Shown here: positions 17,581 through 25,850 of the stretch, piece after piece
Numbering within the stretch: the first letter of the stretch is position 1
How the letters are laid out: the number at the start of each line of letters is the position of its first letter
Assembly: GCF_028595285.1 (NCBI RefSeq)
Contig: NZ_JAQQXQ010000004.1
Span: forward strand, 124,001 to 188,000
From: Erythrobacter fulvus
GTDB taxonomy: Bacteria; Pseudomonadota; Alphaproteobacteria; Sphingomonadales; Sphingomonadaceae
DNA length: 64,000 nt
Direction of reading: 5' to 3'
Made by a program: the position numbers and the translations under genes
The notes under the pieces: generated by a model
Seen by the model: the letters and a program-made list of their open reading frames with translations, nothing else
Databases searched by the model: none
What the model was told of the DNA's origin: nothing

Positions 17581-18157
17581 GGCTGCGCTGGAAGACGGTC
17601 AGCGCGCATAATCCGGCATAGGCATAGGCCATTACGCCGAACCATGCCGGAAACAGGCACATGGCGATGAACACGGCGATGGTTTCCGCCCCTTCCGCAA
17701 GGCCGGTGGAATAGAAGAAGCTTTTGCGTCCGTGCGCCTGCGTTTCCTCTCCGCGCTTGGCGGCGATCACGGCAAAGGCAAGGAAGCTTACCCCCGTCAG
17801 CACGAAGCTTGCCACCAGCACCAGCGCGGGCAGGGTATTGGCGGGCGCAAGGATGCCGAAGCCGAGCGGCACCGCGACATAGAATGCGAAGTCCGCGACG
17901 ATATCGAAATAGCCGCCAAGGTCGCTCGGGCCCAGCACCCGCGCCACCGCGCCGTCCAGCCCGTCAAGCAGCCGGTTGGCAAGGATCAGCGCGAGCCCCC
18001 AGCCGAGGTGGCCGAAAGCAATCGCCGCCGCGCCTGCGAGGCCGAGCGCAAGGCCGGTAAAAGTCAGTCCGTTGGCGGTCACGCCCGCACCGGCAAGCAG
18101 CCGTCCGGCGCGGTTCAGCGGCGGATCAATCAGCGGGCGAAGACGCGCGTCGAACAT
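17552..18157 (-). CDS. CDP-alcohol phosphatidyltransferase family protein
   Basis: A 201-residue integral membrane enzyme with the metal-binding signature DG-AV-AR...G...D...D (DGAVAR then YFDIVAD, residues about 67-90), which has one residue fewer than the usual spacing. The family joins a CDP-linked lipid or alcohol to a second alcohol, for example in phospholipid head-group synthesis. The acceptor cannot be told from sequence. It starts 4 nt after the nucleoside transporter stop, so it is the last gene of that minus-strand operon. Confidence 0.8.
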   Translation of the reverse strand: MFDARLRPLIDPPLNRAGRLLAGAGVTANGLTFTGLALGLAGAAAIAFGHLGWGLALILANRLLDGLDGAVARVLGPSDLGGYFDIVADFAFYVAVPLGFGILAPANTLPALVLVASFVLTGVSFLAFAVIAAKRGEETQAHGRKSFFYSTGLAEGAETIAVFIAMCLFPAWFGVMAYAYAGLCALTVFQRSLMARAAFRD

Positions 18158-18161
18158 CCGG

Positions 18162-19439
18162 TTACCCGCCCCAGCTCACCAACCCGATCCACGCGCCCGT
18201 CATGGCGCTGGCGAGATTGCCCGCGATCCAGCTTTTCATCCCCAGCCCTGCCGCCTCGGCGCGGCGTTCGGGACACAGGGTGCCAATGGTCGAAACCAGC
18301 AGGCCGACACTGGCAAGGTTGGCCACCCCGCACAGCGCATAGGTGACGATCAGCAGGCCGCGCGGGCCGAGCGTGCCGGCGGGCAGCGCCGCGAGTTCTA
18401 GATAGGCGACATATTCGTTGAGCACCGCCTTGGTGCCCATCAGGCCTCCTGCCGCCTGCGCCTCGGCCCAGGGCACGCCGAGCAACCACATGAAGGGCGA
18501 AAGCAGCCAGCCGAACAGGCGCTTCAGCGTCAGCGGATCGCCCTCTACCAGCGGCAGCAGCGCCAGCGCCTGATCGACCATCGCGACGAGCGCGAACACC
18601 ACGATGATCACCGCGATCACCGCAAGGAACAACTGCATCCCGTCCATCGTGCCTTTGACGATCGCATCGATGCTGCCTTCGTATTTCAGACCAGGTTCGT
18701 CCTTTTCGACGGCGGTGGCTTTGTCGGCATCGGTGCCCGGCACCATCAACCGCGCCACCAGCAGCGCCGCGGGCAGCGAGATCAGCGAGGCGGAAATCAT
18801 ATGGCCCACCGCGTCCGGCACGGTCTGCCGCAGGGTGGTGGCATAAAGGATCAGGATCGCCCCCGAGATGGTCGCCATGGTCAGCACCATGATCTGGAAC
18901 AGCTCGCTGCGGCTGACCTTCGCGAAATAGGCGCGGGTGACCAGCGGTGCCTCTACCACGCCGAGGAAGATGCTCGCTCCGCCCGACAGGCCGACCACGC
19001 CCGAAACGCCCAGACTGCGGCGCAAGAGGAACGACAATCCGTTGACGATCCAGCGCAGCACGCCCCAGTGCCACAGCAGCGCGGCGAGCGCGGAAAACAC
19101 GATCACCAGCGGCAGGATCTGGAACGCGATGATGAGCGGCGGCTGCGCGCCTTCCTTCAGGGCAAAGGGCAATTCCGCCCCGCCGAGATAGCCGAACATG
19201 TAGGACGATCCCTTGATCGTCGCCCGCTCGACCGCGCTGACCGCATCATTGGCGAGGCCGACTGCGGCCCACACTGCCGGCACCCGCACGATCAGCACCG
19301 CCAACAGGCCCTGCAATGCGAACGCGCCCGCGATCCAGCGCCAGCCGGGATGGCCCTTGCGATTCTCGCTCAAGGCCCAAGCGATGCCCAGCAGCGCCGC
19401 CAGCCCGATCAGCCCCCGCAACTGGTCGAACAGCTCCAT
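18162..19439 (-). CDS. Concentrative nucleoside transporter (CNT/NupC family)
   Basis: A 425-residue inner-membrane protein. Conserved CNT motifs are GASIFLGVVEAPLV (about 144-157), GTKAVLNEYVAYL and YALCGVANLASVGLL. These proteins import nucleosides with protons or sodium. I chose ATG 19437-19439 (MELFDQLRG); the frame extends upstream but overlaps the preceding gene. It lies 4 nt downstream of the oxidoreductase stop and 4 nt before the phosphatidyltransferase. Confidence 0.88.
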   Translation of the reverse strand: MELFDQLRGLIGLAALLGIAWALSENRKGHPGWRWIAGAFALQGLLAVLIVRVPAVWAAVGLANDAVSAVERATIKGSSYMFGYLGGAELPFALKEGAQPPLIIAFQILPLVIVFSALAALLWHWGVLRWIVNGLSFLLRRSLGVSGVVGLSGGASIFLGVVEAPLVTRAYFAKVSRSELFQIMVLTMATISGAILILYATTLRQTVPDAVGHMISASLISLPAALLVARLMVPGTDADKATAVEKDEPGLKYEGSIDAIVKGTMDGMQLFLAVIAVIIVVFALVAMVDQALALLPLVEGDPLTLKRLFGWLLSPFMWLLGVPWAEAQAAGGLMGTKAVLNEYVAYLELAALPAGTLGPRGLLIVTYALCGVANLASVGLLVSTIGTLCPERRAEAAGLGMKSWIAGNLASAMTGAWIGLVSWGG

Positions 19440-19443
19440 GCTG

Positions 19444-21585
19444 TTAGCCCCGCCGCCAGTCGTGATAGCGCTCGACCCAGCGCAGCACCCCTTCGGGCTT
19501 GTGCGCCTTCTTCCAGTTTCCGGCCGCAAACTTGTTGGCCTCGGCCATGGTCGGATAGGAATGGATCGTGCCGAGGATCTTATTGAGGCCGATACCGTGC
19601 TTCATCGCCAGCACATATTCGGCCAGCAATTCGCCCGCATGCGCGCCGACGATGGTTGCGCCCAGCACCTTGTCCTTGCCGCCTGCGGGCGTGAGAACCT
19701 TGACGAAGCCCTTGGTCTCGCTCTCGGCAATCGCGCGGTCGAGATCGTCGAGATCGTAGCGGGTAACCTCCACCGCGATGCCTTTTTCTGCCGCCTCGCG
19801 TTCATTGAGGCCGACGCGCGCGAATTCCGGGTCCATGAAGGTGACGGCGGGGATGACGCGGTAATCGGCCTTGAACTTCTTGAAGGTGCCGAACAGCGCG
19901 TTGACGCTGGCGTACCATGCCTGATGGCTGGCGGTGTGGGTGAACTGGTACGGCCCCGCCACGTCTCCGGCGGCGAAGATGTTGGGGAATTTGGTGGCAA
20001 GAAATTCGTCGGTGACGACCGTCCTCGCCGTATCGACGCCGATATCCTCCAGCCCGAAACCGTTGAGCCGCGCCTTGCGCCCGACGGCAACGATCAGCGT
20101 GTCGAAGGGTAGGCGCACCTCTGCCCCGTCATGCTCCGCAATCAGCGCGCCGGTTTCGACCCGAGTGGCCTTGTGGTCTGTGTGAACGATCACACCATCC
20201 GCCTCCAATACCCCTCTTGCGAGTTCGGAGACATCCGCATCCTCGCGGCCCAGCAGGCGATCCTCCATCTCGACCTGAGAGACTTTCGAGCCCAACCGCG
20301 CAAGTGCCTGAGACAACTCGCATCCGATCGGCCCGCCGCCAAGGATGACGACACGTTCAGGCACCTTGTCCATCTGCGCGAAGGCATCCCACATGGTCTC
20401 GCTGGTGAGATAGCCCGAACCCTCGATCCCCGCGATCGGCGGCACCACCGGCTCTGCGCCAGAAGCGATGACGATGCTGCGCGTGGTGAGCCGCTGCGTG
20501 CCGCAGTCGTTCCGTGCAATCTCCACCGTCCAGGGGTCGACGATCTTGGCATAGCCCTTGACCACATCGACCCCGAGCCCTTCGTAGCGTTCGACAGAAT
20601 CGTGCGGCTCGATCGCCTTGATCGCCTCCATCACCCGCGCGATCACCGCCTTGAAGGGCACCTGCGGTTCGGCCAGAGCCAGCCCGTATTTGTCCGCCCC
20701 GCGCATCATGGCGGCGACCTTGGCGCTCTTGATCAACGCCTTGGACGGCACACAGCCGGTGTTAAGGCAATCGCCGCCCATGTCCTTGGCCTCAACCAGC
20801 GTTACCTTGGCCTTCACCGTGGCGGCGATATAGGCCGAGACGAGGCCGGCCGAGCCTGCGCCGATAACCACCAGATTGCGATCAAACTTCCTGGGCCGGG
20901 TGAACCCGGCATAGACCCGGCGGCGCTTGACGAAGCCGGTCACCAGCTTGGCCAGCCACGGCACGATGCCCAGAAACACGAAGCTGCCGATCAGCACCGG
21001 CGACAGCAGACCGCTGGTGCTCTCGATCCGCGCCAGCTGCGTGCCGGCGTTCACATAGGCGATGGTTCCGAGCAACATCCCGATCTGGCTCACCCAGACA
21101 TAGGTCCAGGTGCGGATGCGGGTGAGGCCCATCACCAGATTGACCACGAAAAACGGGAAGGCCGGGATCATCCGTAGACTGAACAAATAGAACGCCCCGT
21201 CGCGTTCCACCCCCGCGTTGATCGCCTTCAACCGCTCGCCGAAACGCGCCTCGATCGTGTCGCGCAGCACGTAGCGGGACGACAGAAAGGCAAGCGTCGC
21301 CCCCAGTGTCGAGGCGAAGGAGACAAGCACCGTCCCCGTCACCACCCCGAACAGCGCGCCCGCCGCAAGCGTCAGGATTGCCGCACCGGGCAGGGATGCT
21401 GCCGTCACCGCGACATAGATCGCAAAGAAGCCCGCGAGCACTGCCACGGGATTTTCGGCGTAGAATGCCTCCCACTGGCCGACCGCCTGCTTGATCCCTT
21501 CCAGCGTGAAATACTGGCCGAGATCGAATGCGAAATAGGCTGCAACGACAGCCGCCAGCGCGGCAAGAATGGCAAATTTCTTCAA
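19444..21585 (-). CDS. VTT (TVP38/DedA-like) membrane domain fused to flavoprotein disulfide reductase
   Basis: A 713-residue two-part protein. Residues 1-220 are a TVP38/TMEM64-type membrane domain (about six helices; GALFGVVTGTVLVSF, PAFPFFVVNLVMGLT). From about 236 follows a class I pyridine-nucleotide disulfide oxidoreductase: GAGSAGLVSAYIA, redox pair C273/C278 (GGDCLNTGCVPSKA), NADPH-site GGGPIGCEL, FAAGDV, and C-terminal H...E (IHSYPTMAE). The start is a TTG at 21585, four bases after a near-perfect AGGAGG. The reductase half resembles mercuric reductase/LPD but lacks the N-terminal HMA and C-terminal vicinal cysteines of MerA. The electron acceptor is unknown. Two genes follow with 4-nt gaps. 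Confidence 0.85.
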   Translation of the reverse strand: MKKFAILAALAAVVAAYFAFDLGQYFTLEGIKQAVGQWEAFYAENPVAVLAGFFAIYVAVTAASLPGAAILTLAAGALFGVVTGTVLVSFASTLGATLAFLSSRYVLRDTIEARFGERLKAINAGVERDGAFYLFSLRMIPAFPFFVVNLVMGLTRIRTWTYVWVSQIGMLLGTIAYVNAGTQLARIESTSGLLSPVLIGSFVFLGIVPWLAKLVTGFVKRRRVYAGFTRPRKFDRNLVVIGAGSAGLVSAYIAATVKAKVTLVEAKDMGGDCLNTGCVPSKALIKSAKVAAMMRGADKYGLALAEPQVPFKAVIARVMEAIKAIEPHDSVERYEGLGVDVVKGYAKIVDPWTVEIARNDCGTQRLTTRSIVIASGAEPVVPPIAGIEGSGYLTSETMWDAFAQMDKVPERVVILGGGPIGCELSQALARLGSKVSQVEMEDRLLGREDADVSELARGVLEADGVIVHTDHKATRVETGALIAEHDGAEVRLPFDTLIVAVGRKARLNGFGLEDIGVDTARTVVTDEFLATKFPNIFAAGDVAGPYQFTHTASHQAWYASVNALFGTFKKFKADYRVIPAVTFMDPEFARVGLNEREAAEKGIAVEVTRYDLDDLDRAIAESETKGFVKVLTPAGGKDKVLGATIVGAHAGELLAEYVLAMKHGIGLNKILGTIHSYPTMAEANKFAAGNWKKAHKPEGVLRWVERYHDWRRG

Positions 21586-21589
21586 GGGG

Positions 21590-21596
21590 CCTCCTT
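21590..21596 (-). promoter_or_regulatory. Ribosome binding site deciding a TTG start
   Basis: AAGGAGG on the minus strand, separated by CCCC from a TTG codon. No ATG or GTG in frame has a comparable site, so TTG is taken as the start of the VTT-reductase fusion. Confidence 0.7.
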
Positions 21597-21626
21597 GCCC
21601 TGCGTTCGTGTGGAGCGCACGCGCGG

Positions 21627-22778
21627 TTACGCGGTTTCCGCCAGCGCGGCGTATCGGGCGATCCACCGCTTGTCGATCCGGTGCTTGAGCGCGAGCACCC
21701 ACCGTCCCTCGGCGGAGAGCGGGCCATAGCTGGCAATCGCCGACCCGTCGCCCGTATTCAACAGATAGAGGTTGTTCCAGCGCGGCTTATAGGTGCGGCG
21801 CGGCGCCTTGCCCGCCAGCACGCTGCGCAGATTGGCAGCGAGCACCGGCCCGGCGAACACCGCGTGCACGCCCGAACGGGCCAGCGCGCGATCGGCCCGC
21901 GCAGCGACATCGCCTGCGGCAAGGATGTGCGGATGCGAGGTCGATTGCTGGTGCGCATCGACCAGCACGAAACCCTGCGCATCGGTTTCAAGACCGCTGT
22001 CCTTCACCCATTGCGGCGCGGCGCTGCCCAATGCGGCGACGATCAGATCTGCCGGTTCCAGCGAATGATCGTCCGCCATGATTGCCCCGCCTGCCAGCCG
22101 CGCATCGGCAAGGTGCAGCGCGATCCCCTGCCGCACCAGCGCCGTCGCCGCGCGGGTGCGCACAGCTTGCGAAAATCCGGGCAGCAGGCCGTCCGGCCCT
22201 GTTACCAGCGAGACTTCGGGCCGCGCATCGGCCCGGACAAGATTGCGCAGACCGAAGGCCAGCTCCACCCCGCCCGCGCCCCCGCCCGCCACCACCACGC
22301 GGCGCGGCGCGGGCATGGCGGCGATACGGCTGACGAAATCCGCGATCGGGCGAATGTCGATCAGGCGCGGATCCTCCCCCAGAATGGCCGCCGCCCGACC
22401 GACCCCGCCGGTATCGAGCGAAGCGCAGTCGAAGCCGATGGCTCTGCCGCTGTCGGTTGTCACCATCCGCGCCTGCGGGTCGAGCGCGATGCAGCGTCCC
22501 TGCACCCATTCCACCCCGGCGCGGCGGCCCAGCGCTGCCAGATCGACCAGCCCTTCGTCCCGCGCATGCTGCCCGGCAAGCCAGCCCGGCACCATGCCCG
22601 AATAGCGCAAATGCCTGTCGGGAGTGAGCAGCACCGTGTGAACATTTGCAGGTGGGCCGCGGCCGATCCAGTCAGCCAGCACCGCGACATGGGCATGGCC
22701 GCCGCCCACCAGCAGCAGCGCGCGCTGCGCCGGATTGTCAGATGAAAACTGCGGCCCCTGCTCCATGGCGCGCAGCAT
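21627..22778 (-). CDS. NADH dehydrogenase-like FAD oxidoreductase of the SelD-associated type
   Basis: A 383-residue flavoprotein. It begins with LLLVGGGHAHV and continues with RYSGMVPGWLAGQH, VVVAGGGAGGVELAF and ILAAGDV. These match the family that occurs as an N-terminal extension of some SelD proteins (TIGR03169) and as a free protein, distantly related to type II NADH dehydrogenase. No SelD domain or selenium gene is seen here, so the redox partner is unknown. It lies 41 nt upstream of the VTT-reductase fusion, probably in one operon. The start is ambiguous between ATG 22778 and ATG 22766 (MEQGPQ); neither has a strong ribosome site. Confidence 0.75.
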   Translation of the reverse strand: MLRAMEQGPQFSSDNPAQRALLLVGGGHAHVAVLADWIGRGPPANVHTVLLTPDRHLRYSGMVPGWLAGQHARDEGLVDLAALGRRAGVEWVQGRCIALDPQARMVTTDSGRAIGFDCASLDTGGVGRAAAILGEDPRLIDIRPIADFVSRIAAMPAPRRVVVAGGGAGGVELAFGLRNLVRADARPEVSLVTGPDGLLPGFSQAVRTRAATALVRQGIALHLADARLAGGAIMADDHSLEPADLIVAALGSAAPQWVKDSGLETDAQGFVLVDAHQQSTSHPHILAAGDVAARADRALARSGVHAVFAGPVLAANLRSVLAGKAPRRTYKPRWNNLYLLNTGDGSAIASYGPLSAEGRWVLALKHRIDKRWIARYAALAETA

Positions 22779-23044
22779 GCACGATCGGGCGCGGTTCAGC
22801 TACCGGCAAGGTTGGGCCGCTAACGGGGCGCCAAAGGCGAAAATGCCTCGCAATAGCTTCATAAGGCTTCATATCTTCATGATTTGGCACATTGTGGACT
22901 TCCCGGAACCGCAGCCGGTCTGGGCCATTAAACGATTGCAGCACGCAGTGTTGCGCGGCATGCATCAAGGCCACACAAGCCGGGCGCGCGTCGGTGTGCG
23001 CATGAATGATCGCGTGAACACAGGTTCTGGATGGAAAGGCTGCC
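22779..23044. promoter_or_regulatory. Divergent promoter region upstream of the ABC-like export operon
   Basis: A 266-nt non-coding stretch. It contains three direct copies of CTTCAT at 22857, 22867 and 22875. GGAAAGG before 23045 is the ribosome site of the ABC-like gene. No promoter boxes are obvious. Confidence 0.45.
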
Positions 23045-24820
23045 ATGGCGGTTGAAGGCCCCTCTTACGGCTCGCAGATATCGCTGACCAAGTTCTTCCG
23101 GATCTTTGCCGAGATTCTGAAGCCCGAAAGCAGTTTCTACTGGCTTGCCGTGGTCTACGGCATCGGCATCAGCCTGCTGTCGCTTGCCACGCCGATTTCG
23201 GTGCAGATGCTGATCAACACCGTCGCCAACACCGCGATGCCCGCGCCGCTGGTGATGCTGTCGATCACGCTGTTCGTGCTGCTGCTGTTTTCCTCGATGC
23301 TCTACGCGCTGCGCATCCACCTGATGGAACTGTTCGCGCGGCGGTTCTACGCGCGGCTGGTGAGCGAGATTTCGCTGATCGCGATCTACGCCCAGAACCC
23401 CTTCTTCACCGACACCACCCGCGGCGCGCTGTTCAATCGCTATTTCGACGTGATGGTGATCATGTCGCGCCTGCCGATCCTGATCCTGGACGGGTTCTCG
23501 ATCCTGCTCGGCATCACGGTCGGCTTTGTGCTGGTGTCGCTTTATCACCCGCTGTTCCTGCTGTTCACGCTGGTGATGGTGGCGCTGATCTGGTTGGTGT
23601 GGCTGGTGTGGGGCAGTCGCGCGATCCGTGCGGCGATTGACGTGTCCCACGCCAAGCACGGCACCGCCGTGTGGCTGGAACAGATCGGCGAATCCAACGG
23701 CTTCTTCAAGTCGCAGCAGCGCGTCGATTTCGCCATTGCCGAAACCGACAAGGTCACCCACGGCTATCTGAAGGCGCGTCGGCACTATTTCCGCCAGCAC
23801 TTCTCGCAGACGCTCTCGTTCCTGTTCATGTATGCCACGGCCAGCGCGGTGTTGCTGGGCCTTGGAGGCTGGCTGGTGATCCAGTCCGAGCTGACGCTGG
23901 GCCAGCTGGTGGCGGCCGAACTGGTGCTGTCGGCGGCATTCTTCGGGGTCGCGCAGCTGGGCAACTATCTCAACTATTTCTACGAATTGTGCGCAGCGGG
24001 CGAGGAAGTCTCGCTGTTCTTCGACATCGAGCAGGAAAAGCCCGGCGGCGCCGATCCGATCAGCGGGGACGATCACACGCTCGTCTTCCGGCAAGTGCGT
24101 GGACGGGCGCGGTACGAGGAAGCCGAGCTCGATTTCACCATCCCCAGCGGCAGCGTGGTGATGGCATCGACCAGCCAGCACGGGCTGCAGCGCCTGTTCA
24201 CCAATGTCATCAAGCTCTACGATCTGCCCGCTAGCGGCTATTGCACGCTCGGCGGGACCGACATCAAGGATATCGAGGCGCATCATCTGCGCATGGCGAT
24301 CTATGTGCTCGACCGGCCCACCTTCGTGCCGATGACGATCCGGCAATATCTCAGCCTGTCCTGCCCGACGGGCGAAAGCTGGCGGATGCTCGATGCGCTA
24401 CAGGCGGTCGGGCTGGCGGAGACGATCCCCGGCCTGGAAAACGGGCTCGATACCAAGATCGCCGCGACCGGCTATCCGCTCTCGACGGTCGAACTGCTCA
24501 AGCTCAAGCTGGCAAGCGCGATCCTGGCCCGTCCGCGATTGCTGGTGCTGACCCGCCTGTTCGACCTGATCGAGGCCGAAGACCTTGCCAACGCACTTGC
24601 CGCGCTGCGCGCGCAGGCCTTCACCACAGTGATCTATTTCTCCAATCGGGATGCCGCGCTCGGCTGCGACCGCTTCCTGCACATGGAAGCCCGCCAGCAG
24701 AACTGGTTCGACGATTTCGAAGCCTTCGCCGCTGCCCGCCGCACCCGGCAGGCCGCAAGGGCCGATAGCGCCCGGCTGCGCGCCCAGATCGCCGCTGGCG
24801 ACAAGGGAGGCACGGCATGA
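23045..24820 (+). CDS. ABC exporter-like protein with a fully degenerate ATPase domain
   Basis: A 591-residue protein with the layout of a type I ABC exporter half-transporter: a six-helix domain (about 30-310) and a C-terminal nucleotide-binding-like domain (about 345-555). Every catalytic motif of the ATPase is lost. The Walker A position reads ASTSQHGLQR (374-383), with no Gly-Lys-Ser/Thr. The Q-loop Gln is L422. LSGGQ is LSTVE (479-483). The Walker B Asp-Glu is T503-R504. The switch His is N534. The fold is still recognisable (TLGGTDIKDIEAHHLRM), so this is not simple decay; the frame is intact and codon use matches neighbours. It overlaps the HlyD-like gene by 4 nt. It may be a non-hydrolytic partner, scaffold or channel. 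Confidence 0.85.
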   Translation: MAVEGPSYGSQISLTKFFRIFAEILKPESSFYWLAVVYGIGISLLSLATPISVQMLINTVANTAMPAPLVMLSITLFVLLLFSSMLYALRIHLMELFARRFYARLVSEISLIAIYAQNPFFTDTTRGALFNRYFDVMVIMSRLPILILDGFSILLGITVGFVLVSLYHPLFLLFTLVMVALIWLVWLVWGSRAIRAAIDVSHAKHGTAVWLEQIGESNGFFKSQQRVDFAIAETDKVTHGYLKARRHYFRQHFSQTLSFLFMYATASAVLLGLGGWLVIQSELTLGQLVAAELVLSAAFFGVAQLGNYLNYFYELCAAGEEVSLFFDIEQEKPGGADPISGDDHTLVFRQVRGRARYEEAELDFTIPSGSVVMASTSQHGLQRLFTNVIKLYDLPASGYCTLGGTDIKDIEAHHLRMAIYVLDRPTFVPMTIRQYLSLSCPTGESWRMLDALQAVGLAETIPGLENGLDTKIAATGYPLSTVELLKLKLASAILARPRLLVLTRLFDLIEAEDLANALAALRAQAFTTVIYFSNRDAALGCDRFLHMEARQQNWFDDFEAFAAARRTRQAARADSARLRAQIAAGDKGGTA

Positions 24821-25848
24821 GCTCGCTGCAGAAAATGTCGCACCGCTTCACCGCGCTGGAATCGGTCAAGGTGCCGCGCGTCATGCGCACGGTGTTCTAC
24901 ATGCTGCTGGTGGCCTTCCTTTCGGCGCTGGTGTTCCTGATCTACGCCCCCTGGGTGCAGACCGCGACCGGTCGCGGGGCAGTCAACACGCTCAACCCCA
25001 ACGAACGCAAGCAAGACATCAACGCGCTGGTCCCGGGCCGGATCGAGGAATGGTACGTGCGCGACGGCAGCGCGGTGAAGAAAGGCGATCCAATCGTGCG
25101 GATTGCCGATATCGATCCCAACCTGATCGAGCGCCTGCAGGCCGAACGCACGCAGATCGAACTGCAATTGCAGGCCGCACAAAGCGCACTCGCAACCGCG
25201 CGGCTGGACGAACGCCGCGCGCGCGAGTTGTTCGAGGCGGGGCTGGCCGCAAGGCGCGATTTCGAACAGGCGCAAATCCGCATTGCCGAGATGCAAGGCC
25301 GGGTCGCCGCCGCACAGGCCAATCTCAACCGCGCCGACGTCAACCTTTCGCGCCAGTCGGTGCAGATCGTGCGCGCGCCGCGCGACGGCTTTATCCAGAG
25401 CCTCAATGCGGGTGACGCCGCCACTTACATCAACGCCGGCGACGTGCTGGCGACTTTCGTGCCCGACAATGCCGAACGCGTGGTCGAAATCTTCATCGAC
25501 GGGCGCGACGTGGCGCTGGTGAAACGCGGCGACAAGGCGCGGGTCATGTTCGAAGGCTGGCCCGCGGTGCAATTTTCGGGCTGGCCCTCGGTCGCGGTCG
25601 GCACCTTTGGCGGAACCGTGGTCGCGGTAGACCAGTCGGCCCAGCCCAACGGCCGGTTCCGCGTGCTGATTGCCGAGGACAAGTCCGATCCGCACCCCTG
25701 GCCGGAAGAGCGCTTTGTACGCTTCGGCGCCAAGGCGCAGGCCTGGGTGCTGCTCGAAACCGTGCCGGTGGGCTACGAAATCTGGCGCCAGCTCAACAAC
25801 TTCCCGCCCGAATTGCCGCCGGGCGAAACCGCCGCTGCCGGCGAGTGA
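24817..25848 (+). CDS. HlyD/membrane-fusion-protein family periplasmic adaptor
   Basis: A 343-residue adaptor with a single N-terminal membrane helix (about 25-46), a split biotinyl-lipoyl domain (ALVPGRIEEWYVRDGSAVKKGDPI near 66-89, and VRAPRDGFIQSL), a coiled-coil hairpin (about 100-175) rich in Ala, Gln, Arg and Glu, and a beta-barrel. Such proteins bridge an inner-membrane transporter and an outer-membrane channel. It overlaps the ABC-like gene by 4 nt (ATGA) and is 2 nt from the TolC-like gene, completing a tripartite arrangement. Confidence 0.88.
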   Translation: MSSLQKMSHRFTALESVKVPRVMRTVFYMLLVAFLSALVFLIYAPWVQTATGRGAVNTLNPNERKQDINALVPGRIEEWYVRDGSAVKKGDPIVRIADIDPNLIERLQAERTQIELQLQAAQSALATARLDERRARELFEAGLAARRDFEQAQIRIAEMQGRVAAAQANLNRADVNLSRQSVQIVRAPRDGFIQSLNAGDAATYINAGDVLATFVPDNAERVVEIFIDGRDVALVKRGDKARVMFEGWPAVQFSGWPSVAVGTFGGTVVAVDQSAQPNGRFRVLIAEDKSDPHPWPEERFVRFGAKAQAWVLLETVPVGYEIWRQLNNFPPELPPGETAAAGE

Positions 25849-25850
25849 GG

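Noticed and set aside
22857..22880. Three CTTCAT direct repeats as iterons or regulator sites
   Set aside because: Only 6 bp each with uneven 10- and 8-nt spacing; too weak to call, and no origin features nearby.
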